Shown here: one piece after another, positions 54,950 through 63,497 of the stretch | How positions within the stretch are numbered: position 1 is the first letter of the stretch | How the letters are laid out: each line of letters begins with the position of its first letter | Assembly: GCF_026891035.1 (NCBI RefSeq) | Contig: NZ_JAPTGG010000017.1 | Coordinates: 8,312 to 72,311, forward strand | Source: Dasania phycosphaerae | GTDB taxonomy: Bacteria > Pseudomonadota > Gammaproteobacteria > Pseudomonadales > Dasaniaceae | Reading direction: 5' to 3' | Length of the DNA stretch: 64,000 bases | The notes under the pieces: generated by a model | Databases searched by the model: none | What the model saw: the letters and a program-made list of their open reading frames with translations, nothing else | Told to the model about the DNA's origin: nothing | Translations under genes and position numbers: made by a program

Positions 54950-55342
54950 TTACTCTCCCCTGATCGCTTTCATCAACCCTTTAAAGCTCCCATTAAGTTT
55001 GATAAAGCTGAACTGAAAGTCCAGCGAGTTCTTCATATAGGCGGCTTGTTCCACCTGTTCTTCAACCGTATTGCCATCAATCGATGATTGCTGAGGAGTG
55101 CGATACAAGAGTTCAGGGGGGGTAGCTGCACCGGGCGCTTCGATGTGCCTTTGGCTTGTCTGGTTTAAACTCACTTTTTCTGACATTTTTTCCTGCAGAA
55201 CACTCTGAAAACTCACATCCCGTGCTTTGAAATTTGGTGTGTCTGTATTGGCAAGGTTATTTGCCAATACAGCTGCCCTTTGGGTGCGAAATTTTAGTGC
55301 TGGCTCATGAATCCCCAGTGCCTTTTCAAAATTAATCGTCAT
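54950..55342 (-). CDS. flgB: Flagellar basal-body rod protein FlgB, orphan gene
   Basis: 130 aa, close to family length. It has the rod-protein pattern FRTQRAAVLANNLANTDTPNFKARDVSF and the FlgB-type C-terminal helix (EQAAYMKNSLDFQFSFIKLNGSFKGLMKAIRGE region). FlgB is the most membrane-near rod subunit of the flagellar hook-basal body. The gene looks intact, and AGGA lies about 9 nt before the ATG. It is alone: neither flgC downstream nor any flagellar gene upstream is present. That suggests a copy left by rearrangement or carried in, and its expression is doubtful. Confidence 0.85.
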   Translation of the reverse strand: MTINFEKALGIHEPALKFRTQRAAVLANNLANTDTPNFKARDVSFQSVLQEKMSEKVSLNQTSQRHIEAPGAATPPELLYRTPQQSSIDGNTVEEQVEQAAYMKNSLDFQFSFIKLNGSFKGLMKAIRGE

Positions 55343-55436
55343 GGTGTGTATCCTAAGTTAAAAAGTATTCTTTTATCGATTTTCATCGTGACTACTATAT
55401 TTCCCCAACTTTTCTTGATAATAATCACTTATCTTT

Positions 55437-55735
55437 TCAAACTCGATAAAGCGTTAACGTACCAAAAACTTTGCAAAATTGATGAGCAATTCAAACATCA
55501 TTAAAACCGGCAATATGAATTAAATTAGGCAACTTACCTCCCGCATTGCCCTTCGTGTTAGCAAAGCCATCCAGCCATCGAATAGAGTAAAACAGTAGCC
55601 GCATGAGGACATTAGTCGGTTTCCCCAGCCCGCCACATGCAATCGTCCGCCAAGTTTGAGTACTCGAAAAATTTCAGCGAACGCGCGGGTTTTATCGCTA
55701 TTACTACCTGAATGATGAAAAAACAGATTCGCAAC
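55437..55735 (-). pseudogene. Relic of a class-I SAM methyltransferase (C-terminal part)
   Basis: On the minus strand two frames joined by one slip give a clear methyltransferase tail: VANLFFHHS, KTRAFAEIFRVLKLGGRLHV (usually LKPGGRLH), then after loss of one G in a G-run KPTNVLMRLLFYSIRWLDGF, GGKLPNLIHIAGFNDV, a TGA, and FGTLTLYRV. So it has at least one frameshift and one nonsense codon. The N-terminal SAM-binding half is missing and replaced by the relic of another gene. It is dead as a gene. The assignment is by my reading of the conceptual translation. Confidence 0.75.
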
Positions 55736-56071
55736 CCCGTTTTTCGAGGCTTGGTCAGGTCATCAGCGCCTGCTATACCAAGCACAATTGATGTCACGAC
55801 AAGCGCAGCATAATCATTTGAATCAATGCCAAAAACAGATGCCCAGGCAACACAAGCCAACCGGTAACAAGTTCAGCTTGTTTGATCAGACACCAAGGCC
55901 GCAGCTTCCGGAGACACCAGCAAGCCTATGCCCAAGCATACAAACAAGAATCTGTAGCCACAGTTTACTGCGGATCAGAAATGCCAGTTTCTCAGCCAGT
56001 GCTCCCAGCTCTGAGAGAGTTTCAATTGTCGACGCAAAGTCTGGCTGAAAATATTTTTTCTTTTCAACCAT
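55736..56071 (-). pseudogene. Relic of a dicarboxylate/amino-acid:cation symporter (N-terminal part)
   Basis: Minus strand, starting at ATG 56069-56071. Reading across three frames gives the head of a DAACS (GltP/DctA-like) transporter: LAFLIRSKLWLQIL, then LGIGLLVSPEAAALVSDQT, then ELVTGWLVLPGHLFLALIQM, then LVVTSIVLGIAGADDLTKPR. At least three frame changes are needed. At ~55735 it runs straight into the methyltransferase relic, so a deletion has fused two unrelated broken genes. The short open frames in this stretch (82, 61 and 86 codons) are by-products of this decay. Confidence 0.72.
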
Positions 56072-56121
56072 TAGCAGTACCGCTCAAAATAATTGCTCTT
56101 CAGCATATCTAAAAAATTAGC

Positions 56122-56388
56122 CTAACTGGTTTCACAGCCAACCATCCGGTTATAGATAACTGCCAGTAACGCTCCTGCAACACCGGCAAGAATCATCCAA
56201 CCGGCTAACCCGACCAGAAACCCAGACCATGTCAACGTCCATCCCATCTGTGTTATATCGACGTGAATCATATGCGTTGTCATTAGCAGCATGTAATGAG
56301 GAAAAAGGGCTACAAGAATGCTACATATCACCCACAATAGCCCCGCACATAGTCCGCTTGCCACCGCAAATTTATTCCTGTTGATCAT
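56122..56388 (-). CDS. DUF5676-type small membrane protein
   Basis: 88 aa. Two TM segments (ASGLCAGLLWVICSILVALF and LTWSGFLVGLAGWMILAGVAGALLAVIY) with a short loop rich in Met and His (PHYMLLMTTHMIHVDITQMG). This is the pattern of the DUF5676 family, often found with metal-resistance genes, function unknown. The Met/His loop hints at metal contact. I chose ATG 56386-56388, right after a GGAGGAGG run. An upstream in-frame ATG would add nine residues. Last gene of the metal-efflux block. Confidence 0.78.
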   Translation of the reverse strand: MINRNKFAVASGLCAGLLWVICSILVALFPHYMLLMTTHMIHVDITQMGWTLTWSGFLVGLAGWMILAGVAGALLAVIYNRMVGCETS

Positions 56389-56426
56389 ATCCTCCTCCTC
56401 GTTCGTTGACTCCAAATGCGTCGCGA

Positions 56427-56897
56427 CTAATCGGTGCTATTTGTTTGCCCATCGATTCGACCAGTGCACGAGTCATCCCATGGCCATAAACGACCCATTG
56501 CAAGAAACGTAAACGACGCAGACCAGGTGATTAAAAGAAAACCATTCAATGCTTCCATGGCGGTTATAAAGCGAATGTGCCCTTCGGGCTGTATATCTCC
56601 CAAGCCCAGTGTTGTGTAAATAACCCCTGAGTAATATAAATAACTCATTGCATCACCCACTGGTGCCCCTTGAAACATACCCAACTTAAGCGAGGATACA
56701 GACCAGCTGTAAGTTATTGCGTAGAAAGCAATCTCAACGATATGTGTTAGGAAAAGTACGACGACAATAACTAACACCTGCGTTTGTGTTGGCAAATTCA
56801 TCTTTGGCGTATTCAAACCAAGCCAAAGCAGCACTCGGTAATGAAATGTAAAAGTGACCGCAACCAGACTGAATGCCAACACAATCGCAAATATCAT
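56427..56897 (-). CDS. Two-TM ion channel family protein with unusual filter
   Basis: 156 aa. Hydrophobic segments at about 1-25, 42-68 and 108-135, and a pore-like stretch SGVIYTTLGLGDIQPEG resembling the K+ channel filter TVGYGD but with Leu-Gly-Leu. Similar to the Ion_trans_2 pore family. The ATG overlaps the cusA stop by 4 nt, so it is co-translated with the RND pump. Whether it conducts K+ or something else is not known. Confidence 0.75.
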   Translation of the reverse strand: MIFAIVLAFSLVAVTFTFHYRVLLWLGLNTPKMNLPTQTQVLVIVVVLFLTHIVEIAFYAITYSWSVSSLKLGMFQGAPVGDAMSYLYYSGVIYTTLGLGDIQPEGHIRFITAMEALNGFLLITWSASFTFLAMGRLWPWDDSCTGRIDGQTNSTD

Positions 56898-59800
56898 GCA
56901 GTGTCTCCTTTTTCAGTTAACACCTGGTATTCAGCATTCGCAGGTAGCTCTCGGTGCTTCTCTTGGTACTGTAGAATGAGGCTATAAATCACAGGCAGCA
57001 CCAAAAGATTCAGTATCATGACTGTCAACATCCCGCCTAACATCGGCGCGGCAATACGGTGCGTAACATCGGAGCCAGTGCCGCTACTTAGCATGATAGG
57101 AATCAGTCCAGCCATCGTGGATATGGCCGTCATCGCCACAGGTCGAACCCGCTTTGACGTTGCAGACAGTACCGCATCCTTTATTTCCTCTAGCGATAGC
57201 AACTGTCTCGACTTGGCGCGTCGTTTGGTGATCTCGACATCAATAAAGCTTAAGACCAGAACACCAATTTCTGCCGCCATCCCTGCCAACGCAATAAAGC
57301 CCACAGCAACAGCCACCGACATATTGTAATCATTGATATAGATAAGCCAGATTCCGCCTACGAGACCAAACGGAATCGACATCATCACAACTAATGGCTC
57401 GGTGATGTTTCGGAAATTGAAGTACAGGAGTAGGAAAATAATGAGCAGCGTTGCTGGAGCCACAATGCTCAGGCGCTCAGCAGCACGTTCCATGTATTCG
57501 AACTGGCCGGACCAGGTAATAGTGTATCCCGCAGGAACCGTAACTTGTTCATTCAACACCTGTTTAGCCTTGGCAACATAGCCACCAATATCCGAAGTGG
57601 AAATATCGAGATAAATCCAGGCGTTAGGACGCGCATCTTCACTTTTAATGACCGGAGGACCCCGTTGATAGTCGATATCCGCCACCATCGCCAGTGGAAT
57701 TTGCGTGCCCGTAGGCGTGGGTATTAATACACGCTTGAGGGTTTCCAAGTCATCGCGCAACTCACGCGGGTAGCGTAGATTGACCGGATACCGCTCAAGC
57801 CCCTCGACAGTTTCGGTAATATTCATACCGCCAATGGCACTTTGGATAATATCCTGAACCGCTCCAACAGTTAGCCCGTAGCGCGCTGCGCTTTCCCGAT
57901 TAATGTTAAAGTCCAGGTAATAGCCCCCAACCGCCCTGTCACCAAAGGCCGAAGTAGTCTCCGGTAGTGTTTTCATGGCTTGCTCAATATCCTGAGACAC
58001 CTGTTGTAAGACATTCAGATCGGGGCCGGAGACTTTGATACCAATAGGCGTTTTAATACCCGTCGATAACATATCGATTCGAGTTTTGATCGGCATTGTC
58101 CAAGCGTTAGCCAATCCGGGAAATTGAATCGCCTTATCCATTTCATTCATCAATTCTTTGGTTGATTTTTTGGGGTCTGGCCATTCCTCTTTCGGTTTTA
58201 ATCGAACCGTGGTTTCGATCATGGCCAAAGGTGCCGAGTCTGTTGCAGATTCCGCGCGCCCTACTTTGCCGAACACATGATGCACTTCAGGGAATGTCGA
58301 TAATATTTTGTCGGTTTGCTGCAACAACTCCTTGGCTTTGGTAATAGAGATACCAGGGAACGTAGTCGGCATATACAAAATATCGCCCTCATCTAACGGT
58401 GGCATAAACTCGCTACCCAGCTTGGAATAGGGATAGTAGGTCACTGCCAACAAGCCTACAGCCACAATTAAAGTAATGCTTCTCCACCGCATCGCCAGCG
58501 TCAATGCAGGTTTATGCAACGCATGTAGTGCCCGATTAATCGGATTCTTGTGTTCAGCAATGATTTTCCCTCGTAGGAGATAGCCCATCATCACTGGTAC
58601 CAAGGTAATGGCCAAAATTGCCGAAGCGGCCATGGCATAAGTAGCAGTAAAGGCCAGCGGGCTAAATAGCCGACCTTCCTGGGCCTGCATAGTAAAGATC
58701 GGTAAAAACGATACTGTAATGACCAACAGAGAGAAAAACAGGGCTGGGCCGACTTCATGGCAGGACGCGCCAATCGTCTTCCAGCGCTCATCCAGTGTCA
58801 GTTCGTTGCCTTTTCCTTCACTTGCCTTTTTTCCACTGGCTTCGGCTAACCGGCTATGCGCATTCTCGACCATCACAATAGCCCCATCGACCATGGTGCC
58901 GATGGTAATAGCGATACCACCCAAGGACATAATATTGGCGTTGAGCCCCTGGATGCGCATGACGATAAAAGCCATCAAAATACCCAATGGCAGAGTAATG
59001 ATCGCCACGAAAGCTGAGCGCGCATGTAGCAGAAACAGGATAACCACTAAACTGACGATTATCAGTTCCTGCATCAGTGAGGTGTTCAGGCTTTTCACTG
59101 CACGCTCGATCAAGTCACCACGATCATAGACTGGGACAATCTCTACACCGTCTGGTAAACCGGCTTTCAATTCCTCTAACTTAGCACGCACCGCTTGGAT
59201 AGTAGCCAGAGCATTTTCGCCGAATCGCATAATCACCACACCACCGGCAACCTCGCCCTCGCCATTCAAATCTACGAGACCTCGACGCAGCTCAGGGCCA
59301 ATTTGAACATGCGCCACATCCTGTAGGCGTATGGGCGTACCGTTCGCATCAACAGCTACTGGAATACTGTTGAGATCATCAATCGACTGTATGTAACCCA
59401 GGCCCCGAACCATATATTCGGTTTCCGCCATCTCAACCAGACGCCCACCCACATCCTTGTTGGACATTTTGATGGCCATCTTAATTTTGTTCAGCGGGAT
59501 GTTGTAACGCAACAAGGCATTGGGATCGACTTCTACCTGATATTGTTTAACGTAGCCTCCCACTGAGGCGACCTCTGAAACACCCTCAACGGTCTGCAAC
59601 GGGTAACGTAAATACCAATCCTGCAAAGAGCGGAGTTGGGCTAAGTCATGTTTACCCGTTTTATCCACCAGTGCATATTCGTAGACCCAACCAACACCTG
59701 TTGCATCTGGCCCTAACGTCGGTGTAATGCCTTGCGGTAATCGGCCACTGACATAGTTAATAGATTCCAGCACCCGAGAACGTGCCCAGTACATATCGGT

Positions 59801-60100
59801 GCCATCTTCAAAAATGATGTACACGAAGGAAAGACCAAAGAAGGAGTATCCCCTAACCACTTTGGTACGAGGTACCGCCAACATCGACGTGGTTAGCGGG
59901 TATGTAACCTGATCCTCTACTACTTGTGGCGACTGGCCGGGATATTTGGTAAAGATGATGACCTGTACATCCGATAAATCCGGTATTGCATCTAGCGGGG
60001 CGTTTTTATAAGCAAACAAGCCGACTAGCGCAATAATGACAGTCGCGATCAGCACCATAAAACGATCGCGCAAGGAGGCATTGATAATGGCATTAATCAT
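56894..60100 (-). CDS. cusA: CusA-type heavy-metal RND efflux pump
   Basis: 1068 aa inner-membrane proton/metal antiporter of the CusA/CzcA family. N-terminal TM1 (DRFMVLIATVIIALVGLFAY), LDAIPDLSDVQVII, TKYPGQSPQVVEDQVTYPL, then the TM4 region GGIAITIGTMVDGAIVMVEN and the second-half repeat. The PDLSDVQV start and the Cus-type partners favour Cu(I)/Ag(I), but substrate choice is inferred. I chose ATG 60098-60100, with GGAG 9 nt upstream. An earlier ATG (60106) is too close to it. Overlaps cusB by 8 nt and the channel gene by 4 nt. Confidence 0.94.
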   Translation of the reverse strand: MINAIINASLRDRFMVLIATVIIALVGLFAYKNAPLDAIPDLSDVQVIIFTKYPGQSPQVVEDQVTYPLTTSMLAVPRTKVVRGYSFFGLSFVYIIFEDGTDMYWARSRVLESINYVSGRLPQGITPTLGPDATGVGWVYEYALVDKTGKHDLAQLRSLQDWYLRYPLQTVEGVSEVASVGGYVKQYQVEVDPNALLRYNIPLNKIKMAIKMSNKDVGGRLVEMAETEYMVRGLGYIQSIDDLNSIPVAVDANGTPIRLQDVAHVQIGPELRRGLVDLNGEGEVAGGVVIMRFGENALATIQAVRAKLEELKAGLPDGVEIVPVYDRGDLIERAVKSLNTSLMQELIIVSLVVILFLLHARSAFVAIITLPLGILMAFIVMRIQGLNANIMSLGGIAITIGTMVDGAIVMVENAHSRLAEASGKKASEGKGNELTLDERWKTIGASCHEVGPALFFSLLVITVSFLPIFTMQAQEGRLFSPLAFTATYAMAASAILAITLVPVMMGYLLRGKIIAEHKNPINRALHALHKPALTLAMRWRSITLIVAVGLLAVTYYPYSKLGSEFMPPLDEGDILYMPTTFPGISITKAKELLQQTDKILSTFPEVHHVFGKVGRAESATDSAPLAMIETTVRLKPKEEWPDPKKSTKELMNEMDKAIQFPGLANAWTMPIKTRIDMLSTGIKTPIGIKVSGPDLNVLQQVSQDIEQAMKTLPETTSAFGDRAVGGYYLDFNINRESAARYGLTVGAVQDIIQSAIGGMNITETVEGLERYPVNLRYPRELRDDLETLKRVLIPTPTGTQIPLAMVADIDYQRGPPVIKSEDARPNAWIYLDISTSDIGGYVAKAKQVLNEQVTVPAGYTITWSGQFEYMERAAERLSIVAPATLLIIFLLLYFNFRNITEPLVVMMSIPFGLVGGIWLIYINDYNMSVAVAVGFIALAGMAAEIGVLVLSFIDVEITKRRAKSRQLLSLEEIKDAVLSATSKRVRPVAMTAISTMAGLIPIMLSSGTGSDVTHRIAAPMLGGMLTVMILNLLVLPVIYSLILQYQEKHRELPANAEYQVLTEKGDTA

Positions 60101-61637
60101 GGTCATGCACTCCATGCCCTGAGCCATCTATCTGCTCACTCATTTCCATATCGGTGTGACCGTCCATCTCCATCTGGGAGTGATCAGTCATCTCCTCACT
60201 GCCGTGAACCATCCCCTTGTGACTTTCCACGCTCCTCGAATCATCTTCAGAAATACCTTTAGAGTTGTTTAGCGCGTCCATCATTTTGGCCGTCGCTTCC
60301 CGCAACTTGGATTCGGAATCTACCAGGAACTGGGCGGAGGTCACGACCTCCTCGCCCGCCGCGACACCTTCCAGTACAGCAACCTGGCCACTGGACTCAA
60401 TACCCAACTTAACGGTTCTCGGTTCGAATTTACCGGGGCCTCTGACAACAAAAACTTGCGTCCTGCTACCGGAGCGAATAACCGATTCAGCGGGTACGAT
60501 GACGGCGTTATTCAGCGTATCGGATTGAATGCTGACCTCCGCAAACATATCCGGGCGTAGTAACAGTTCACGATTGTCAAACACCAAACGTACTTTCGTG
60601 GTCCGTGTTTTCGATTCCGCATAGGGGTAGATATAGTCCAGAGAGCCTTTAAAGGTTTTACCGGGCACGGATGCCAAGGTCATCTCGACTTCATCGCCAA
60701 GCTTGACCCAAGGTAATTCGTATTCATAGACATCGGCGTAAACCCATACCTGGCTAAGGTCAACCATCATGTACAACTCGGTTTTTGGCGTAACATATTG
60801 CCCTTGGCGGGAGCCAATACGAATAACCGTACCGGCTACCGGTGAATGTATATGCAAACTTTTCTTAATTTTTCGGGTTTGTTCTAGCTCTTGAATCTGA
60901 TGCTCAGGCACGTCCAGTAACTCCAAGCGTTCGCGAGAACTCTTTACCAGATCCTCTGCACCTTGCCTGATTTCATCAAATTGGCTTTTGCTCAAAGCAG
61001 ACAGGTTATTGAGTGCCAATAAATATTCCTGCTGAGTCGAAACTAACTTGGGCGAGTAGATGCTTAGCAAAATATCGTCCTTAGCCACATTCTGCCCCGT
61101 CTTATCAACACGGATTTCTTCGATCCATCCTTCAACCTTGGGGTGCAATCGCGCCATAGTTTCTTCATCAAAATCCACTCGACCAACAGCACGAATGGTT
61201 CGGCTGATTGACTCTTGCTTGGCTATGGCGGTACGAACACCAATATTCTGAACCACCACCGGGTCGATCTTCACTGTACCTGCAACCTCACTGACTTCGT
61301 TGTCGGCGTAAACTGGCACATAATCCATTCCCATCGAATCCTTAGCCGGTACAGGCGAAGTCACTGATGGATTCATGGGGTTTCGATAGAAAAGGATTTT
61401 CCGTTCGGCCGATGGCTTATCTTCATCCGCATAGACAGGTATGTAATCCATACCCATGGAGTCTTTTGCTGGTACCGGCGATGTAATGCTCGGGTTCATC
61501 GGGTCGCGGTAAAACAAAGGCTTTTTATCCTGCTCTGTTACTGCCACTGTCGAGCTGCTATTACCGGACAACCAGTAACCAGTGCCGATCCCAATACCTA
61601 GCATCAGTACGGCGATTAAAAGGGTAGATTTATTCAT
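60093..61637 (-). CDS. cusB: CusB-type periplasmic adaptor with two metal-binding domains
   Basis: 514 aa. An N-terminal TM/signal segment (10-25), then two tandem heavy-metal-binding domains (residues ~42-71 and ~83-112, each FYR(D/N)PMNPS...PAKDSMGMDY(I/V)PVYAD), a membrane-fusion core with hairpin (KVEGWIEEIRVDKTGQ, SPVAGTVIRIGSRQGQYV) and a C-terminal tail rich in Met and His (HGSEEM..HSQMEMDGHTDM..HGVHDHD). It links CusA to CusC and hands over metal. The ATG has GAGG 9 nt upstream and overlaps cusC by 8 nt. The doubled domain is unusual, since most relatives have none or one. Confidence 0.93.
   Translation of the reverse strand: MNKSTLLIAVLMLGIGIGTGYWLSGNSSSTVAVTEQDKKPLFYRDPMNPSITSPVPAKDSMGMDYIPVYADEDKPSAERKILFYRNPMNPSVTSPVPAKDSMGMDYVPVYADNEVSEVAGTVKIDPVVVQNIGVRTAIAKQESISRTIRAVGRVDFDEETMARLHPKVEGWIEEIRVDKTGQNVAKDDILLSIYSPKLVSTQQEYLLALNNLSALSKSQFDEIRQGAEDLVKSSRERLELLDVPEHQIQELEQTRKIKKSLHIHSPVAGTVIRIGSRQGQYVTPKTELYMMVDLSQVWVYADVYEYELPWVKLGDEVEMTLASVPGKTFKGSLDYIYPYAESKTRTTKVRLVFDNRELLLRPDMFAEVSIQSDTLNNAVIVPAESVIRSGSRTQVFVVRGPGKFEPRTVKLGIESSGQVAVLEGVAAGEEVVTSAQFLVDSESKLREATAKMMDALNNSKGISEDDSRSVESHKGMVHGSEEMTDHSQMEMDGHTDMEMSEQIDGSGHGVHDHD
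61302..61514 (-). repeat. Tandem metal-binding-domain repeat inside cusB
   Basis: Copies at 61425-61514 and 61302-61391 (30 codons each, separated by 11 codons). The encoded peptides are identical at 27 of 30 residues, but the DNA differs at most third codon positions. Confidence 0.8.
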
Positions 61638-62997
61638 AAACAGTTTCCTCGCCAACGGCGGCCTCTAGGCGGGCTAATGCTTGCTTTGCATCGCTTAACG
61701 CCTTCCAATATTGCAGTTCGTAATTAAAAAGTGTCATTTGGCTTCGCACCAAGTTCAGGAAGTCCACTTCACTGACCTGGTAGCCTGCCAACATTGATTG
61801 AACCGTTTGTTGAGCTTGCGGAACAATGCCGCTACCAAAGAGCGAATATTGTTGCTTTGCCCGGTGGTAATCTGTAACGGCGGATGAAATTGCCGCCGTC
61901 ACCAGGCCTTTTTCATCGAGCAGTGCGTAGCGATTTTTCTGTAGTTCCAAACTTTTCTGCGAAACTGCCTTGGATTGTTTCCGGCCAGCGTAGAGCGGGA
62001 TTTTTACGCCCACCATGACAGAAACAAAATCTGAACGTGCTCCACCTCGGGGTAACGGATTGTCCCCGGTTCGATCACCGTAGGTCACACCTAGTTTAAA
62101 ATCAGGATAGTAATCGCGCTTAGCCAGATCGAGACGAGATTTCGCAGCATCAATCTGCGTTTCCATTTGTTTCAAGCGCGGTCGCACGGACGCCGCTTTC
62201 TGGTAAAGCTCGCTCTCATCAACAAGATTTGGCATCATTTTGGAAACCTTATCCGGTAGCGTTATAGGATCGTTAGCAGGTCTATCCATCAAGATATTGA
62301 GCTGTATAGCCTGGTTGCGCCGTATGGCTTGTAGCTGAATATCCTGATCCATCAATCGGGAGAGTTCCAGCTGTGAAAGCAAAACATCCTGTTGTAAACC
62401 CTTACCGGTCTCATATTTGGTTTTAGCTACGGTAATAAACTGACGCAACAAAGCTTGATTGCTGTCCACTGTCTCTAGGGCACGATCCATATAGTAGAGC
62501 TGCCACCATTTGCTCTTCACATTCTTTATAAGCTGCAAACGCAACTCATCGACAGAATGCCCCGCCGCCCGCGCATCGTATTCGGCGGCCTCTTCCTTTA
62601 AACTCAACTTTCCTGGAAAAGGAAAAACCTGACTGAACCCCACTTGGAGCTGTGTCATCGCTTCCTGATCCCTTTCGTAGGTGTCGGTGGGAAAGTTCAT
62701 CGCGTTGACACTAACCATCGGGTCCGGCAACGTGCCCACCTGTGAGGGAACTTCCGCCAACGCTTCATAGCGTGTTTGCATTTCGGCAAGGCTAGGGTTG
62801 TCCCGGATTGCGACTTCAACCGCAGAACCCTCGGTCAATACTGGAGCACTGTCATATTCGCTGGCGTATACAGTACTATTCGCGGCACCTAGAGCGATTG
62901 CACTTAAGAAAAGCCAACGCCTATGGATCGTTACTTGCGCGAATTGCGTCAACAGGCAGATCGCTACCCTCGAATAGAAACTAATATGTCGTTTCAT
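61630..62997 (-). CDS. cusC: CusC/TolC-family outer-membrane efflux channel
   Basis: 455 aa. An N-terminal signal region (hydrophobic stretch LFLSAIALGAANSTVYA) and two OEP repeats (SLAEMQTRYEALAEVPSQVG ... and LDLAKRDYYPDFKLGVTYG, then VSQKSLELQKNRYALLDEKGL). It forms the outer-membrane tunnel of the CusCBA pump. GAGGA lies 9 nt before the ATG. The signal peptide starts unusually late (about residue 25), so the true start could be internal. Overlaps cusB by 8 nt, 94 nt after the small lipoprotein gene. Confidence 0.9.
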   Translation of the reverse strand: MKRHISFYSRVAICLLTQFAQVTIHRRWLFLSAIALGAANSTVYASEYDSAPVLTEGSAVEVAIRDNPSLAEMQTRYEALAEVPSQVGTLPDPMVSVNAMNFPTDTYERDQEAMTQLQVGFSQVFPFPGKLSLKEEAAEYDARAAGHSVDELRLQLIKNVKSKWWQLYYMDRALETVDSNQALLRQFITVAKTKYETGKGLQQDVLLSQLELSRLMDQDIQLQAIRRNQAIQLNILMDRPANDPITLPDKVSKMMPNLVDESELYQKAASVRPRLKQMETQIDAAKSRLDLAKRDYYPDFKLGVTYGDRTGDNPLPRGGARSDFVSVMVGVKIPLYAGRKQSKAVSQKSLELQKNRYALLDEKGLVTAAISSAVTDYHRAKQQYSLFGSGIVPQAQQTVQSMLAGYQVSEVDFLNLVRSQMTLFNYELQYWKALSDAKQALARLEAAVGEETVYE

Positions 62998-63091
62998 AGT
63001 GATTCATCCTCAAGCGCGAGCCCCCAAGCAGATACAAACTGTTTGGGAGTAGAGAATGAAAACATGCCTCTGTGGTCTCGCTTCTTTTTCA

Positions 63092-63442
63092 TCATTTTTT
63101 AAGTTCTACAATGTCATGCTTCTTAACATTGCCCTTCGTGCTTATCGCCCGTGCAAAATGGTCATTAACTACGGACTTGATCTGTAAGGTGCCAACATAA
63201 TCAACTCGATAGTCATCATCACCTTCCTCAACAGCGCCTTCCCAAACATAACGGTATACCTGGAGTTCTTGCCCCGTTTCAGCGCCATCCTCACTGCCTA
63301 TGCAGACAACGACTTCGTCATTATCGATGCCGACCACCTGCCCCCTCATAATGTTTTCGTGATAAAACTGACTGCCAGCACAAGCGGTTAAAAGCCCTAC
63401 AAAAACCACCAGAAAAGTTACCTTCATAATTTTGTATAACAT
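63092..63442 (-). CDS. Small lipoprotein of unknown function
   Basis: 116 aa. A signal peptide with lipobox (VFVGLLTAC, Cys about residue 21), then an acidic ~95-residue beta-rich domain (GQVVGIDNDEVVVCIGSEDG, YVGTLQIKSVVNDHFARA). No family recognised. AAAGGAG lies 8 nt before the first ATG (63440-63442). A second ATG five codons on has no ribosome site. Same strand and order as cusCBA, so it is probably part of the efflux unit. Confidence 0.78.
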   Translation of the reverse strand: MLYKIMKVTFLVVFVGLLTACAGSQFYHENIMRGQVVGIDNDEVVVCIGSEDGAETGQELQVYRYVWEGAVEEGDDDYRVDYVGTLQIKSVVNDHFARAISTKGNVKKHDIVELKK

Positions 63443-63497
63443 CTTAAGTACTCCTTTGAGAAAAATTGATTAAGCACGTATCTAGTCGCGCTCAATG

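Noticed and set aside
55788..56048. 86-codon plus-strand ORF in the relic zone
   Set aside because: It lies antisense to the symporter relic and has no coding character.
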